Origin: UBA12014 sp029248335
GTDB lineage: Bacteria; Planctomycetota; Phycisphaerae; Phycisphaerales; SM1A02
Length of the DNA: 42,793 nt
Assembly (NCBI GenBank): GCA_029248335.1
Contig: JAQWJM010000011.1
Location: 1-42,793, forward strand
Reading direction: 5' to 3'
The position numbers and the translations under genes are program-made. Positions 7,602-15,749 of the stretch are shown here, piece after piece. How positions within the stretch are numbered: position 1 is the stretch's first letter; the number at the start of each line of letters is the position of its first letter. A model generated the notes under the pieces. The model was given only the letters and a program-made list of their open reading frames with translations, was not told where the DNA came from and searched no databases.

Positions 7602-8750
7602 ATGCCGACGCTTCCGGTCATCCTGGTCCTGATCGCCGCTACTCCGCCGATCCCCCCGACTTCGCCGCCCCGGGATGCGCCGGAGATTCACCCTGACTAC
7701 GAACACGTCGTGGTCGGCAAGGACTCCGAGTTCGAAGCATGCGGCGTCGCGGACTTCGATCGCGACGGCGATCTCGACATCGTCTGCGGTGACGCGTGGT
7801 ACGAGTCACCAGGCTGGACCCGACATTCCATCGGTCTGATTCGAAGCGTGGGCGGGTACCGGGTCGATTTCGCGGACGTACCGATGGACGTCGACGGTGA
7901 CGGATGGATCGACGTCGTCTCCTGCAGCTGGCACGACCGCGGCGTCTTCTGGCGTCGGAACCCCGGTGAGACGGGCGACGACTGGAAGATGCAGTTCGTC
8001 GACCGGCCGGGCAACATGGAGACCGCGATCGGTGCCGACGTCGATGGCGACGGTCGGCTGGACTTCCTTCCCAACACCGTGAATTCGACGGTGTGGTATT
8101 CACTCGAGGACGGAAGACTGGTTCCGCACGTGATCTCGCCGGGTCAGGGCGGCCATGGTGTCGGCGTGGGCGACGTGGATGGCGACGGCCGGTCCGACAT
8201 CCTCGGTCCGAACGGTTGGTTCGAGGCGCCCGACGATGCACGCGAAGGCGAATGGAAGTTCCACGACGACTGGTCGCTCGGCGGCGCCGGCATCTCGATC
8301 ATCGTGCACGACTTCGACACTGACGGACTGGCCGACGTCTTCTGGGGCATGGGGCACGACTACGGCCTGTTCTGGCTGAAGCAGGGTCGGGACGACGCGG
8401 GGAATCGGACCTGGACGCGAAGCCTCGTCGACGATTCATGGTCCCAGGCGCACGGTCTGGTTCTGGTCGATCTCGACCGGGACGGGACACCCGAGGTCGT
8501 GACCGGGAAACGCCGGCACGCCCACAACGGCAAGGATCCCGGTGGGGAAGACGAACTGCTCGTCTGTTCGTATCGATTCGATCCGGTCGCCGGCAGGTTC
8601 GAGAAGACGACGCTCGCCCGCGGAGGCGACGTCGGCGCCGGCCACTACCCCGTCGTCATCGACCTCGACGACGACGGAGACCTCGACGTCGTGCTTCCCG
8701 GCAAGAGCGGCCTTCATCTCCTTCGAAATCGAAGAACGCCACACCCGTGA
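7602..8750 (+). CDS. secreted FG-GAP/VCBS-repeat beta-propeller protein
   Basis: A 382-residue protein with a short hydrophobic N-terminus (MPTLPVILVLIAATPP, a probable signal peptide) followed by seven Asp-rich calcium-binding motifs: DFDRDGDLDIV, DVDGDGWIDVV, DVDGDGRLDFL, DVDGDGRSDIL, DFDTDGLADVF, DLDRDGTPEVV and DLDDDGDLDVV. Seven such repeats suit a seven-bladed propeller of the integrin-alpha/VCBS type. Such proteins are exported and usually bind calcium and surface ligands or polysaccharides; the ligand here is unknown. The longer open frame starting at 7467 overlaps the NUDIX gene, and the ATG at 7602 starts the signal-like segment, so it was preferred. Convergent with the truncated NHLP leader copy. 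Confidence 0.85.
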   Translation: MPTLPVILVLIAATPPIPPTSPPRDAPEIHPDYEHVVVGKDSEFEACGVADFDRDGDLDIVCGDAWYESPGWTRHSIGLIRSVGGYRVDFADVPMDVDGDGWIDVVSCSWHDRGVFWRRNPGETGDDWKMQFVDRPGNMETAIGADVDGDGRLDFLPNTVNSTVWYSLEDGRLVPHVISPGQGGHGVGVGDVDGDGRSDILGPNGWFEAPDDAREGEWKFHDDWSLGGAGISIIVHDFDTDGLADVFWGMGHDYGLFWLKQGRDDAGNRTWTRSLVDDSWSQAHGLVLVDLDRDGTPEVVTGKRRHAHNGKDPGGEDELLVCSYRFDPVAGRFEKTTLARGGDVGAGHYPVVIDLDDDGDLDVVLPGKSGLHLLRNRRTPHP

Positions 8751-8802
8751 TGGATGCGGCGTTCGTGATTTCTACCAAGACCCGACACGACCGAACCGAA
8801 CT

Positions 8803-8862
8803 TCAATCGCCAGACCAAAACGCCGCAAACAGCGATGCGATTTGGTTCTTCTGTTCGGTCAT
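8803..8862 (-). pseudogene. truncated NHLP leader copy (19 codons)
   Basis: An ATG at 8862 opens a 19-residue frame, MTEQKNQIASLFAAFWSGD, ending in TGA at 8803-8805. Its first 16 residues match the start of the intact precursor at 9262 (MTEQKNQLASLFAACW) with two differences. The DNA similarity extends upstream through a Shine-Dalgarno (AAGGAAGG) and about 75 bases of 5' region, but stops inside the leader, so the rest of the leader, the double Gly and the core are missing. Most simply this is a duplicated and 3'-deleted precursor gene. It could still be transcribed and make a short leader fragment. Confidence 0.75.
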
Positions 8863-8940
8863 TGGTCCTTCCTTTTTTAAGACAGCGGTGAGACCGCGGT
8901 GTCAAAGAGTGAGCTGATTCGTTCAGTCAATACGCGTCAA
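8821..8940 (-). repeat. direct repeat copy A: promoter/RBS/leader start of RiPP precursor
   Basis: Aligns by eye with 9222-9331: the leader-start portion (8821-8890 against 9222-9291) is nearly identical, and the 5' region also matches (minus strand TTGACGCG, then TTGACT and an ATCAGC/ATCCAGC stretch). Copy A carries about 8 extra bases near 8891-8898. The shared 5' region suggests that both copies used the same promoter signals. Confidence 0.75.
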
Positions 8941-8962
8941 AAATCGATACTCATGGTCCCGC

Positions 8963-9262
8963 TCACCCCGCTTCCATTGTTTGAGATCCATTGCATGCTT
9001 GGCAATAGGCCGGTGTTCCACCCCCCGCCGCGTTGCTCAACTCATCATCTGAGAGTTCCATGTGACCGCTGGGCGGTGCAGGCATCGTGATGTGCACGCA
9101 GTTGTCGGCGTTCTCCACCACTTTCACGTCCATGCCATCGGGCACCGGCATGTCGTACTCGGCCAGGACGGCCTTGGGGTCCGCCATGAAGCGAGCCTTC
9201 AAGGCCTCGTCCTTCCAGCACGCCGCAAACAGCGACGCGAGTTGGTTCTTCTGCTCGGTCAT
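8963..9262 (-). CDS. NHLP-leader RiPP precursor peptide
   Basis: A 99-residue precursor of a ribosomally made, modified peptide. Residues 1-79 resemble the nitrile-hydratase-like leader family (NHLP, proteusin type): LFAACWKDEALKARFMADPK, then AVLAEYDMPVPDGMDVKVVE, a VHITMPAPP strand and the ending ELSDDELSNAAGGG. Cleavage by a C39-type protease after the Gly run (80-82) would release about 17 residues, TPAYCQACNGSQTMEAG, with Cys87 and Cys90 as CxxC plus Thr and Ser. The start at 9262 was chosen over the in-frame GTG/ATG codons upstream because it has a good AAGGA 7 bases away and this whole unit is duplicated. No nitrile hydratase genes are nearby, so it is a peptide precursor rather than an enzyme subunit. 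Divergent from the giant cyclase-like gene. The modification is unknown. Confidence 0.85.
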   Translation of the reverse strand: MTEQKNQLASLFAACWKDEALKARFMADPKAVLAEYDMPVPDGMDVKVVENADNCVHITMPAPPSGHMELSDDELSNAAGGGTPAYCQACNGSQTMEAG

Positions 9263-9331
9263 TGGTCTTTCCTTCTTTGAGACAGTGGTGCCAAGGAGTG
9301 GCTGGATTCCAAAGTCAACGCGCGTCAACAG
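9222..9331 (-). repeat. direct repeat copy B: promoter/RBS/leader start of intact RiPP precursor
   Basis: Partner of 8821-8940. It includes the first 14 codons of the intact precursor, its ribosome binding site and about 70 upstream bases. On the minus strand both copies share TTGACGCG followed two bases later by TTGACT, a possible -35 region; a convincing -10 box at standard spacing was not found. Confidence 0.7.
9270..9274 (-). promoter_or_regulatory. Shine-Dalgarno of the RiPP precursor
   Basis: The minus strand reads AAGGA, 7 bases before the ATG at 9262, within GAAGGAAAGACCA. It decides the start of the precursor and is conserved in the truncated copy (AAGGAAGGACCA before 8862). Confidence 0.75.
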
Positions 9332-9595
9332 GTAATCGGGGCTGAGTCTACGAACTCAAGTCAACGAAACGTTGTCGATCGTACCCCGACGGAGGCCATT
9401 GATACGCCAGAAACGACGACAATATTTGCGAGTGGGCTCGACGCGCCAGGGCGAGCGGGCAGTCGTCTCTGGCACCGCAAGGGTCGCCGCGGATCCCACG
9501 GACGAGGAACTTCGACATGGAGTTTCATCGCAGCGGCGATTGAAACTAGGGTGGCTCCCCGATCCTCGTCCCTCGAAGCCGTTCTCCAAATCACC

Positions 9596-12586
9596 ATGAC
9601 ACGAGCCTCAGAGAACCCGGATTCGGCAGCGCCCGACACCCCCGCCACCGACCATGCGACCAAGAGGCTTCTCCACGCGATAGACGCTCGAGCCGGGGTC
9701 GCCGTCGCGTTTCATCTCCCGACGGTGCGAACCGTCGCCACCGATGATCAGGTTCGTGGGATGTACTTTCTTCGGGAGGATGAAGATCTGAACGCCATCG
9801 AGGCGATCGCGATGGCCCCCGGCGGCGCCGCGATGCTCATGAAAGACGGCTCGTTTCGGTTGCCTCCAAGATGCCCCGTCTCGCAACCCTCCCAACCCAG
9901 CCTTCTCCAGTCTCATGCTGCCGAGTTGGAAGCGTTGGGGGACCTCGGATTTCTCTGCATCGGAATCGGGCAGATCCCGGGTCTACCCCCCGTCGCGCTG
10001 GCCTTGGACTTTCAGGATGGCTGGGCACGAGGTGCCGCCATCTTCTCTTCCGCCCCGCGAGGACCGGGGCTGGAACTTCTCGCGGCGGTGGGCGTCCGAA
10101 TCCTGAAGACGCAGACGGCCGACGACGGGCGGGTGCTTCTTCATCTGGAGAATCGACTCGAAGCGCATTTCGATGCCGCCAGACTCTCCAGTTACCAGCG
10201 AACCGGCAACTGCAATGGGTTCTTCCTCACGCACGGCACCGCGACCGAGGGCATCGAAGAAGGGCTCATGGATGCCAGTCGCGTCCGAATCGCGGCCGGG
10301 CGCGAACGTCTCGCGAAGTCGGTCATCGAACTGGCATCACGGTCGTTGGACGAAGGCCTTGCACTCGAAATGAGCGCCCCGGGGCAGGATTCGACCAAGC
10401 CGTACGGCGACCTCGTGCCGCTGGGATTTCTAGGCCTGGCGCTCCGAACGGTCATGGAATCGAATGGCCCGCGATCCGAGGCGGCGGGCGAAGTGCTCGA
10501 TCGCCTCACCGCCCATCTCGAGCGCCACCGCGCTTCCGGATTCTGGGGATATTCCCAAGGCTGTATTCCGACCAGCACCGATACCGCGCTCGTGGCATTG
10601 GCGGGCGTGACTCCCGACCTGGATCAGCTCGAGCGACTGCGAGGACCGGCCGGAGGCTTCACACCGCAGCGATGCTCGGATTCTGGTGAAGCGCTCACGA
10701 TGAAACGGACCCTCGCGACCGCACACTGGGAGGAAGAGGACGTTCCAACCACCGCCTTGATCGAAGCGCTGCGAATCGATTCCGGTCTCGCGCCGACGCT
10801 TGATGCCAAGTGGTTTTTGGTCCGATTCCAGTTGTGGGGCGGCCTCTACTTCACCCCCCCGATGCTCGGCCTCTGGTCGATGGCGAGAATCTCAAGCCGC
10901 CTCGGTCCATGGGAACCACTCGAACCAATCGCCAGTGACGAGGACGCATCGACCGCGGAAGAAGCGGCGGCAGAGGTCACCGCAGATCGAGCCGATCGAT
11001 CCGATCAAGTCGATCGATCGAGCCTTCGAAAGACCATCCTCCAGATGCTTGATGGACACCGCAACGAAGACGGTGGATTCGGCACCTTCGATCCGCTTCT
11101 CAACAACAGTCTGGCCGTCCTCACGCTCGCCGAACTCGGCGTGCTCGACCGAGCTGCGACGATCGCACAACTCCAGGTCCTGGACGCCTGGGAACGACCC
11201 GACACCGTCGAGACACCGTTTCATTCGACGCTGGCGCTTCCACGTGCGACCACGATCGAGGAGATCGTCGCTCAACAGCAACTTCCCGCGTCGGCGGTTC
11301 TGCATGAACACGTCCATCAGGCCTCCACGTACGAAGACCCCCATCGCCTGATCGGTGCGGCCGTCGCATGCCTCGCCTTGCACGTGGACGCCGACCCCGC
11401 GGTTCGAGATCGATTTCTCGATGCCGAGCGTGCCCCGGCTGCGTTCCACCGACCAACCACGCCGGTCGAACAGGCGATGCGCCATGTCCGAGGCTATTGC
11501 CAACCGGAGATTTCGAGCGGTACCGACCTGAACGACCCGTTCTGCGTTCCGGAGACACGCGCTCCACTTCTGGAGGCGATGACGTCGAGTCTCGACCGGC
11601 TTGGCCCCCTTCTCGTCTCCACCTCGGCGAAGACCCGACTTCTCTCGGCCATCCGAAAGACCGAAGACGACCACATCAAGTCGGGCACCTTCGGCGTCGA
11701 AGTTCGTCTTCATGCCGGCGACGATGCGATCGACTTTCTCTGGTGTGCATCTCGAGGTTCTCGAAATCTCATCGCACTCTTGAACCATCCCGACCCGACA
11801 TCGCGGCTCCGGCACCTGGCGAGGCTCTGGGACGTCCTGCCAGAAGAGAACAAACCTTCGATCGCGTTCATCGACAACATCTGGTTCGAATTCGATCTCG
11901 ACGGTCCCAACGACCTTCCGCCGGCGTTCTTTTTCGGCCCCTCGACGATCCAAACGGACCTCTCGGCCGAGTACGGGGTCAAGGAGGTCGGCGTCAACGC
12001 CCGCCGGATCACCCGGGCGCTGGACCTGGCCCCGGGGCTTGCTGACGGATTGATGAGAACCGCGGACTTTCTGGACCACCTCGACGGGCTCGGGGTCAAG
12101 ACCGAGGTCTTTCAAACCGGACTGATGTTCTCAAGGCCGGATACGCCGATCCGGCTCTGCTTCAGACCTCTGATTGAAGCCGAATCACGAGTACTCCTCG
12201 TTCGGTTGGGGTTGGAACACATGCTCCCTCGCTGCGAAGCGATCTTCGCGGCGGCGGAGTCCTGCGAAACCAAGACGGCGATCTGCGTGGACGTCACCCC
12301 CGACGGCGTTTCAGATCGAGTCGGTCTCGAGTTGCATACCTCGCCTCGGAACCCCGAATCGACGAAGCAGGAGGTCCGAGCCCTCGTCTCGCGACTCCAG
12401 ACGATGGGTGCGCTGGACGCCGACCGATCCGGTGCCTTCCTCGAGTCCGAAGGTTGGGACGAACTCTCGGGAAAGGGCGGCTGCAATCGACGCATCAACC
12501 ATGTCAAGTGCGTGGTCCGGCCGACGGGCCCCGTGGAGACCAAGGGGTATCTGGCATTCTCGCGGGTCAAGCGGCCTCGAAACTGA
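9596..12586 (+). CDS. giant protein with squalene-cyclase/prenyltransferase-like repeats, RiPP-associated
   Basis: Family not firmly recognised. It has 996 residues from the ATG at 9596; a GTG at 9551 in the same frame would add 15, and neither has a clear Shine-Dalgarno. The middle (about 280-590) has helical repeats like those of terpene cyclases and protein prenyltransferase beta subunits: GFWGYSQGCIPTSTDTALVALAG (from about 315), EEDVPTTALIEALR (about 380), and DGGFGTFDPLLNNSLAVLTLAELG (about 492). The first resembles the class II cyclase DxDDTA site but keeps only its last Asp (TSTDTA). Residues 1-270 and 600-996 match nothing I know; the latter ends with a Cys-containing segment (GGCNRRINHVKC). 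No signal peptide or membrane helix is visible, so it is probably cytoplasmic. It is divergent from the NHLP precursor across about 330 bases, which makes a role in modifying that peptide plausible but unproven. Confidence 0.75.
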   Translation: MTRASENPDSAAPDTPATDHATKRLLHAIDARAGVAVAFHLPTVRTVATDDQVRGMYFLREDEDLNAIEAIAMAPGGAAMLMKDGSFRLPPRCPVSQPSQPSLLQSHAAELEALGDLGFLCIGIGQIPGLPPVALALDFQDGWARGAAIFSSAPRGPGLELLAAVGVRILKTQTADDGRVLLHLENRLEAHFDAARLSSYQRTGNCNGFFLTHGTATEGIEEGLMDASRVRIAAGRERLAKSVIELASRSLDEGLALEMSAPGQDSTKPYGDLVPLGFLGLALRTVMESNGPRSEAAGEVLDRLTAHLERHRASGFWGYSQGCIPTSTDTALVALAGVTPDLDQLERLRGPAGGFTPQRCSDSGEALTMKRTLATAHWEEEDVPTTALIEALRIDSGLAPTLDAKWFLVRFQLWGGLYFTPPMLGLWSMARISSRLGPWEPLEPIASDEDASTAEEAAAEVTADRADRSDQVDRSSLRKTILQMLDGHRNEDGGFGTFDPLLNNSLAVLTLAELGVLDRAATIAQLQVLDAWERPDTVETPFHSTLALPRATTIEEIVAQQQLPASAVLHEHVHQASTYEDPHRLIGAAVACLALHVDADPAVRDRFLDAERAPAAFHRPTTPVEQAMRHVRGYCQPEISSGTDLNDPFCVPETRAPLLEAMTSSLDRLGPLLVSTSAKTRLLSAIRKTEDDHIKSGTFGVEVRLHAGDDAIDFLWCASRGSRNLIALLNHPDPTSRLRHLARLWDVLPEENKPSIAFIDNIWFEFDLDGPNDLPPAFFFGPSTIQTDLSAEYGVKEVGVNARRITRALDLAPGLADGLMRTADFLDHLDGLGVKTEVFQTGLMFSRPDTPIRLCFRPLIEAESRVLLVRLGLEHMLPRCEAIFAAAESCETKTAICVDVTPDGVSDRVGLELHTSPRNPESTKQEVRALVSRLQTMGALDADRSGAFLESEGWDELSGKGGCNRRINHVKCVVRPTGPVETKGYLAFSRVKRPRN

Positions 12587-12632
12587 CCCGCAGCAGCGTG
12601 GCGATCGATCGCCGACCGGAGAAAGACGAAAA

Positions 12633-12663
12633 CGCCCCCGGTCACCAGTGGTGACCGAGGGCG
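12633..12663 (-). terminator. intrinsic terminator after tRNA-Ile, possibly bidirectional
   Basis: A hairpin with arms CGCCCCCGGTCACC and GGTGACCGAGGGCG around an AGT loop, with one C-A mismatch. Reading the minus strand it is followed by TTTTCGTCTTTC, suiting termination of the tRNA transcript. On the plus strand it lies 46 bases after the giant gene and may stop that too, though the T-run there is weak. Confidence 0.7.
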
Positions 12664-12671
12664 TCTTCAAA

Positions 12672-12745
12672 TGGGCCCAGGAGGACTCGAACCTCCGACC
12701 TCACCCTTATCAGGGGTGCGCTCTAGCCAGCTGAGCTATGAGCCC
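12672..12745 (-). tRNA. tRNA-Ile (anticodon GAT)
   Basis: The minus strand folds as a cloverleaf: acceptor GGGCTCA with TGGGCCC and discriminator A, D arm containing AGCTCAGCTGGCTAGAGC, anticodon arm CACCC-CTGATAA-GGGTG with anticodon GAT, and T arm GGAGG-TTCGAAT-CCTCC. The 3' CCA is not encoded. In many bacteria tRNA-Ile(GAT) sits in the 16S-23S spacer; here it stands alone about 7.3 kb from the 23S gene, in line with the split rRNA arrangement. Confidence 0.95.
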
Positions 12746-12845
12746 CAAACACCCGGATATCCCGGGCCGAACAGTGTACCGGCTATCTCGCACGCGGCAA
12801 CCGCTCGAAACCTCCCAACGAGGGCAAAATTCGCCGCCCGCGACA

Positions 12846-13823
12846 TCACCACGCTCGTAGATCACCAAGAAGCGGCTCGACGAGGTCCTTGAGGGTGATC
12901 ACCCCGAGCGGCCTCCCATCCGTGCCCTCGACGATCCCGATCGGTCGACGATCGACTCGGAGCAACTCGAGCGCCGTCATCGCCGGGGTCTCCGGGCTGA
13001 ATCGGATCACCGCCCGATCCAGCACCTCATGAGCCGGACGATCTCCAAGGAGGAGCTCCTGGACGGCGGCGATTCCCACCACGCGTCCGTCCGGTCCGAG
13101 GACCGGTAGTCGACTCCGACGCGTTCGTCGCGCCAGCCGGCTGGCATCTCGTTGGATGTCGGATTCGGTGGCGGTCACCACCTGACGCCAAGGCGTCATC
13201 TCCCCCGCCACCGTGAGCCGGCGGAGCGACATGACGCGATCCGCGAGGTCCAGCTGCTCTTCGGTCAACGCCCCGGACTCGGCGCTCTCCCGGAACAGTC
13301 GCGACACCCGGGCCCGGGCCGTGGGATCGATACCCTGCGGGCTGCGAATCAGCGACTGGACGATCTTCGCGACGATGCCCAGAAGCGGTACCAGGCCGAC
13401 GATCGTGAGCACGCGACGAATGAAGACGAGCGTCGGGGTGAAGGCGAGCATCCATTGATCGGCGCGAGTTCGAAAAAGGTCCTTGGGGATCGTCTCGCCG
13501 AAGATGAACAACAACGGCACCACGACGATGGTGTTCAGGACCACGACCCACCAGTCCGAGACCACGAAGGTGCTGAGAATCGCCGCCACCCCGAGACTGC
13601 CGGCGAAGTTCGCCGCATTGTTCGCGATGAGGAGCGCGGAAAGCAGTCGCTCGGGGCGTTCGATCTCGGCTTCGAGCGCCGATGCGTTGCGAACCCCACG
13701 CCCCGCCCGAACCGCGAGCCGGACCCGATCGACCACGTAGAGACCGGTCTCCAGTCCGCTGAAGATCGCGCTTCCGACGACGCCGATCGTGGCGATCACG
13801 ATGGAGAGGACGAGGCCGGTCAT
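12846..13823 (-). CDS. CNNM (DUF21)/CBS-domain membrane protein, second of a pair
   Basis: A 325-residue CorC/CNNM-type protein. The N-terminal DUF21 domain (about 1-185) has helices starting MTGLVLSIVIATIGVVGSAIFSGLETGLYVVDRVRL, with the conserved S-G-x-E-T motif, and FGETIPKDLF further on. A paired CBS region follows (about 205-320: MTPWRQVVTATE, RRSRLPVLGPDGRVVGIAAVQELL, RRPIGIVEGTDGRPLGVITLKDLVEPLLG). Unlike its neighbour it lacks the C-terminal CorC_HlyC domain. Members are implicated in magnesium or other divalent cation homeostasis. The ATG at 13823 overlaps the upstream gene's stop (ATGA, 13820-13823), so the two are translationally coupled and may form a heteromer. Confidence 0.9.
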   Translation of the reverse strand: MTGLVLSIVIATIGVVGSAIFSGLETGLYVVDRVRLAVRAGRGVRNASALEAEIERPERLLSALLIANNAANFAGSLGVAAILSTFVVSDWWVVVLNTIVVVPLLFIFGETIPKDLFRTRADQWMLAFTPTLVFIRRVLTIVGLVPLLGIVAKIVQSLIRSPQGIDPTARARVSRLFRESAESGALTEEQLDLADRVMSLRRLTVAGEMTPWRQVVTATESDIQRDASRLARRTRRSRLPVLGPDGRVVGIAAVQELLLGDRPAHEVLDRAVIRFSPETPAMTALELLRVDRRPIGIVEGTDGRPLGVITLKDLVEPLLGDLRAW

Positions 13824-15112
13824 GCGCCATCCTCCACGAGATCGACGATCGCCGATTCGACCCGTCCGGATTCGACGCGTTCGGCGACGACGCGGACGTT
13901 GGCGAGTCGGATCTCGTCGCCGGGACGTGCCAGCCGTCCGAGGCGGGCGAAGAACAGGCCCCCCACCGTCGAGACCCGGCGATCGTCGATCGAAGGACCG
14001 AAGACCGCCTTCCATTCGTGCAGCGGCATCAGGCCACCGACCCGCCATCGAGCATCCGCGAGACGCACCGGTTCGATGAACTCCGCCTCGTCGACGGTGC
14101 CGATCTCCCCGACCAGCTCCTCGGCCACGTCTTCGATGGTGACGAGTCCAGCCGTGCCCCCGAACTCGTCCACCACGATCGCGAGCGTGGAGCCCTCGGC
14201 CCGAAAACGAGCGAGCAGCTGTTCGACCGAGGCGAGCTCGGGGACGAACGACGGATTGCGACACAAGGCGGCCATCCCGTCGGAATCCGGATCGACGTCG
14301 GGCCCATCGAGCAGGAAGCTCCGACACGGAAGGATCCCGACGATCTCGTCGAGGTTCCCGGCGTGAACCGGAATGCGCCGAAGGCCGCTTTCCGCGATGA
14401 GGGCCCGGACTTCGGCGGGCCTGGCATCCACCGCGGTCGACAGCATCGAGACCCGGGGCGTCATGATGTCCCGAACTCGCAGGGTGCGGAAGGAGACGAC
14501 CTCTCGAAGAAGCGTCTCCTCACCCCGATCAATGACGCCCTGACGCGCCGACAGATCGATCAGCGCCTCGAGTTCGTCGGAATCGAGCACCGTCGCGGGA
14601 GAACGGCCGAGGAGGCGTTGCAGCGGCTCGATGACGAACGCGGTGACGATCCTGCCGATTGGAACCAGAAGTCGGTGCAGGACCGCCAGGGGTGGCCCGA
14701 TGACCGCGGCGGCGCCGACCCGGTGGGTCTGACCCGCCAGTTTCGGAGCGACCTCGCCGAGCACGATCACGATGAGCAGCGTGCCGAGACCGAAGATGGC
14801 GGCGGCGAGCGGCACGCCCTCGTGACGGAGAAGCAGCACGGACGTCACGGTCATGTAGAGCGTGTTGATCGTCATGTTGCCGAGCAGAATCGTCACCAGG
14901 AGTCGACGAGGGTCCCGCAACAACGCTTCCGTGGCGACCGCGACGATTCCGCCCCGTCTCCGGATGGCGGCGCGGTCATCGGTCCGGAGTCCGAAGAACA
15001 CCGTCTCCGAGGCTGAAAAGAAGCCACTCGCCACCAACAGGGGGAGAAGCATCGCCAGGAGAACGTAGTCTGTGAAATCGAGCGTCGGCACCGGATCAGA
15101 GGTCCAGGGCAT
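13820..15112 (-). CDS. CNNM (DUF21)/CBS/CorC-HlyC membrane protein, first of a pair
   Basis: A 430-residue protein with the full CNNM architecture: DUF21 helices at about 14-165 (LVASGFFSASETVFFGL and VLGEVAPKLAGQ are typical), a CBS pair at about 205-340 (RDIMTPRVSMLSTAVD, RRIPVHAGNLDEIVGILPCR, then AIVVDEFGGTAGLVTIEDVAEELVGEI, the hallmark of the second CBS motif), and a CorC_HlyC domain at about 345-428 (RWRVGGLMPLHEW, VSTVGGLFFARLGRLARPGD). Known relatives affect magnesium/cobalt efflux or resistance. Its start overlaps the end of hscB by 17 bases; its stop overlaps the second CNNM gene. Confidence 0.93.
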   Translation of the reverse strand: MPWTSDPVPTLDFTDYVLLAMLLPLLVASGFFSASETVFFGLRTDDRAAIRRRGGIVAVATEALLRDPRRLLVTILLGNMTINTLYMTVTSVLLLRHEGVPLAAAIFGLGTLLIVIVLGEVAPKLAGQTHRVGAAAVIGPPLAVLHRLLVPIGRIVTAFVIEPLQRLLGRSPATVLDSDELEALIDLSARQGVIDRGEETLLREVVSFRTLRVRDIMTPRVSMLSTAVDARPAEVRALIAESGLRRIPVHAGNLDEIVGILPCRSFLLDGPDVDPDSDGMAALCRNPSFVPELASVEQLLARFRAEGSTLAIVVDEFGGTAGLVTIEDVAEELVGEIGTVDEAEFIEPVRLADARWRVGGLMPLHEWKAVFGPSIDDRRVSTVGGLFFARLGRLARPGDEIRLANVRVVAERVESGRVESAIVDLVEDGA

Positions 15113-15644
15113 TCACGTCAGGGTCGATCTGTTCAAGCATCCGCTGGGCATACCGCCAGCGGTTGAGCTCGAGCCGCACCGCGGCCAACGCGGCGTCGTC
15201 CGGCGTTCGGTCATCCTCCATTTCGAGCAGACCGGCCACGGCGGAACGTCGGTCGTTCCACTCGGACCGTGCCCAATCCTCCAGTCGCGACCGATTCCCT
15301 TCATCCCCCGACGCATGGGCGGAGGCGAGTTCCATACGGACCTCCAGCATCGATTCGAGAAAACCGTCAGGTAGGGATCGATCCTCGGACGGCGACGGTC
15401 CGCCGTGACGTTCAAGGACCAGCTCGGCACGGGCGAGGTCGTCTTCGAGGGATTGCGCCGCGGCATTCATCGCGGCGAGCCTGGCGGTGTTTTCGGAAGC
15501 TTCGACCGGAGATGATGCGCGGTCCGGATGCAGCGAAAGCGTCGCTCGCATCAAGCGGCGGCGGACATCCGCGAGATCGAGGTCGAATCGAACCGGGAGA
15601 TCGAGTACTGAGAAGGGGTCGTCGTTCATCGGCGAATTCATCAC
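15096..15644 (-). CDS. hscB: HscB-like Fe-S cluster co-chaperone
   Basis: A 182-residue J-protein. The N-terminal J domain (about 8-75) starts DPFSVLDLPVRFDLD and carries the HPD triad in SLHPDRAS, needed to stimulate the Hsp70 partner. The C-terminal half has LPDGFLESMLEVRMELASA and a helical ending, as in the HscB oligomerisation domain that binds the IscU scaffold. Length fits HscB (about 170-180), not DnaJ. The first ATG gives MMNSPMNDDPF; Met6 (15629) is an equally good start. No iscU or hscA lies in the window, so partners must be elsewhere. It heads an overlapping run into the two CNNM genes. Confidence 0.82.
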   Translation of the reverse strand: MMNSPMNDDPFSVLDLPVRFDLDLADVRRRLMRATLSLHPDRASSPVEASENTARLAAMNAAAQSLEDDLARAELVLERHGGPSPSEDRSLPDGFLESMLEVRMELASAHASGDEGNRSRLEDWARSEWNDRRSAVAGLLEMEDDRTPDDAALAAVRLELNRWRYAQRMLEQIDPDVNALDL

Positions 15645-15749
15645 CCCGGAAGCGTTCGTTTCAATCTCCCTGCCGGATGGCGGTGTCCGTGACCGGCGTG
15701 CTCGGCGGATCGACGAAGAACACTCACCTTCGAGGAGCGACCCGGGCCT

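Noticed and set aside
8963..9262. Possible nitrile hydratase alpha subunit fragment
   Set aside because: Only the leader-like region is similar; the Cys cluster of the enzyme active site and the beta subunit gene are absent, and a Gly-rich cleavage site precedes a short Cys-containing core.
9372..9599. Short plus-strand frame of 75 codons upstream of the giant gene, considered as another precursor
   Set aside because: Arg-rich with no leader features, no double Gly and no ribosome binding site.
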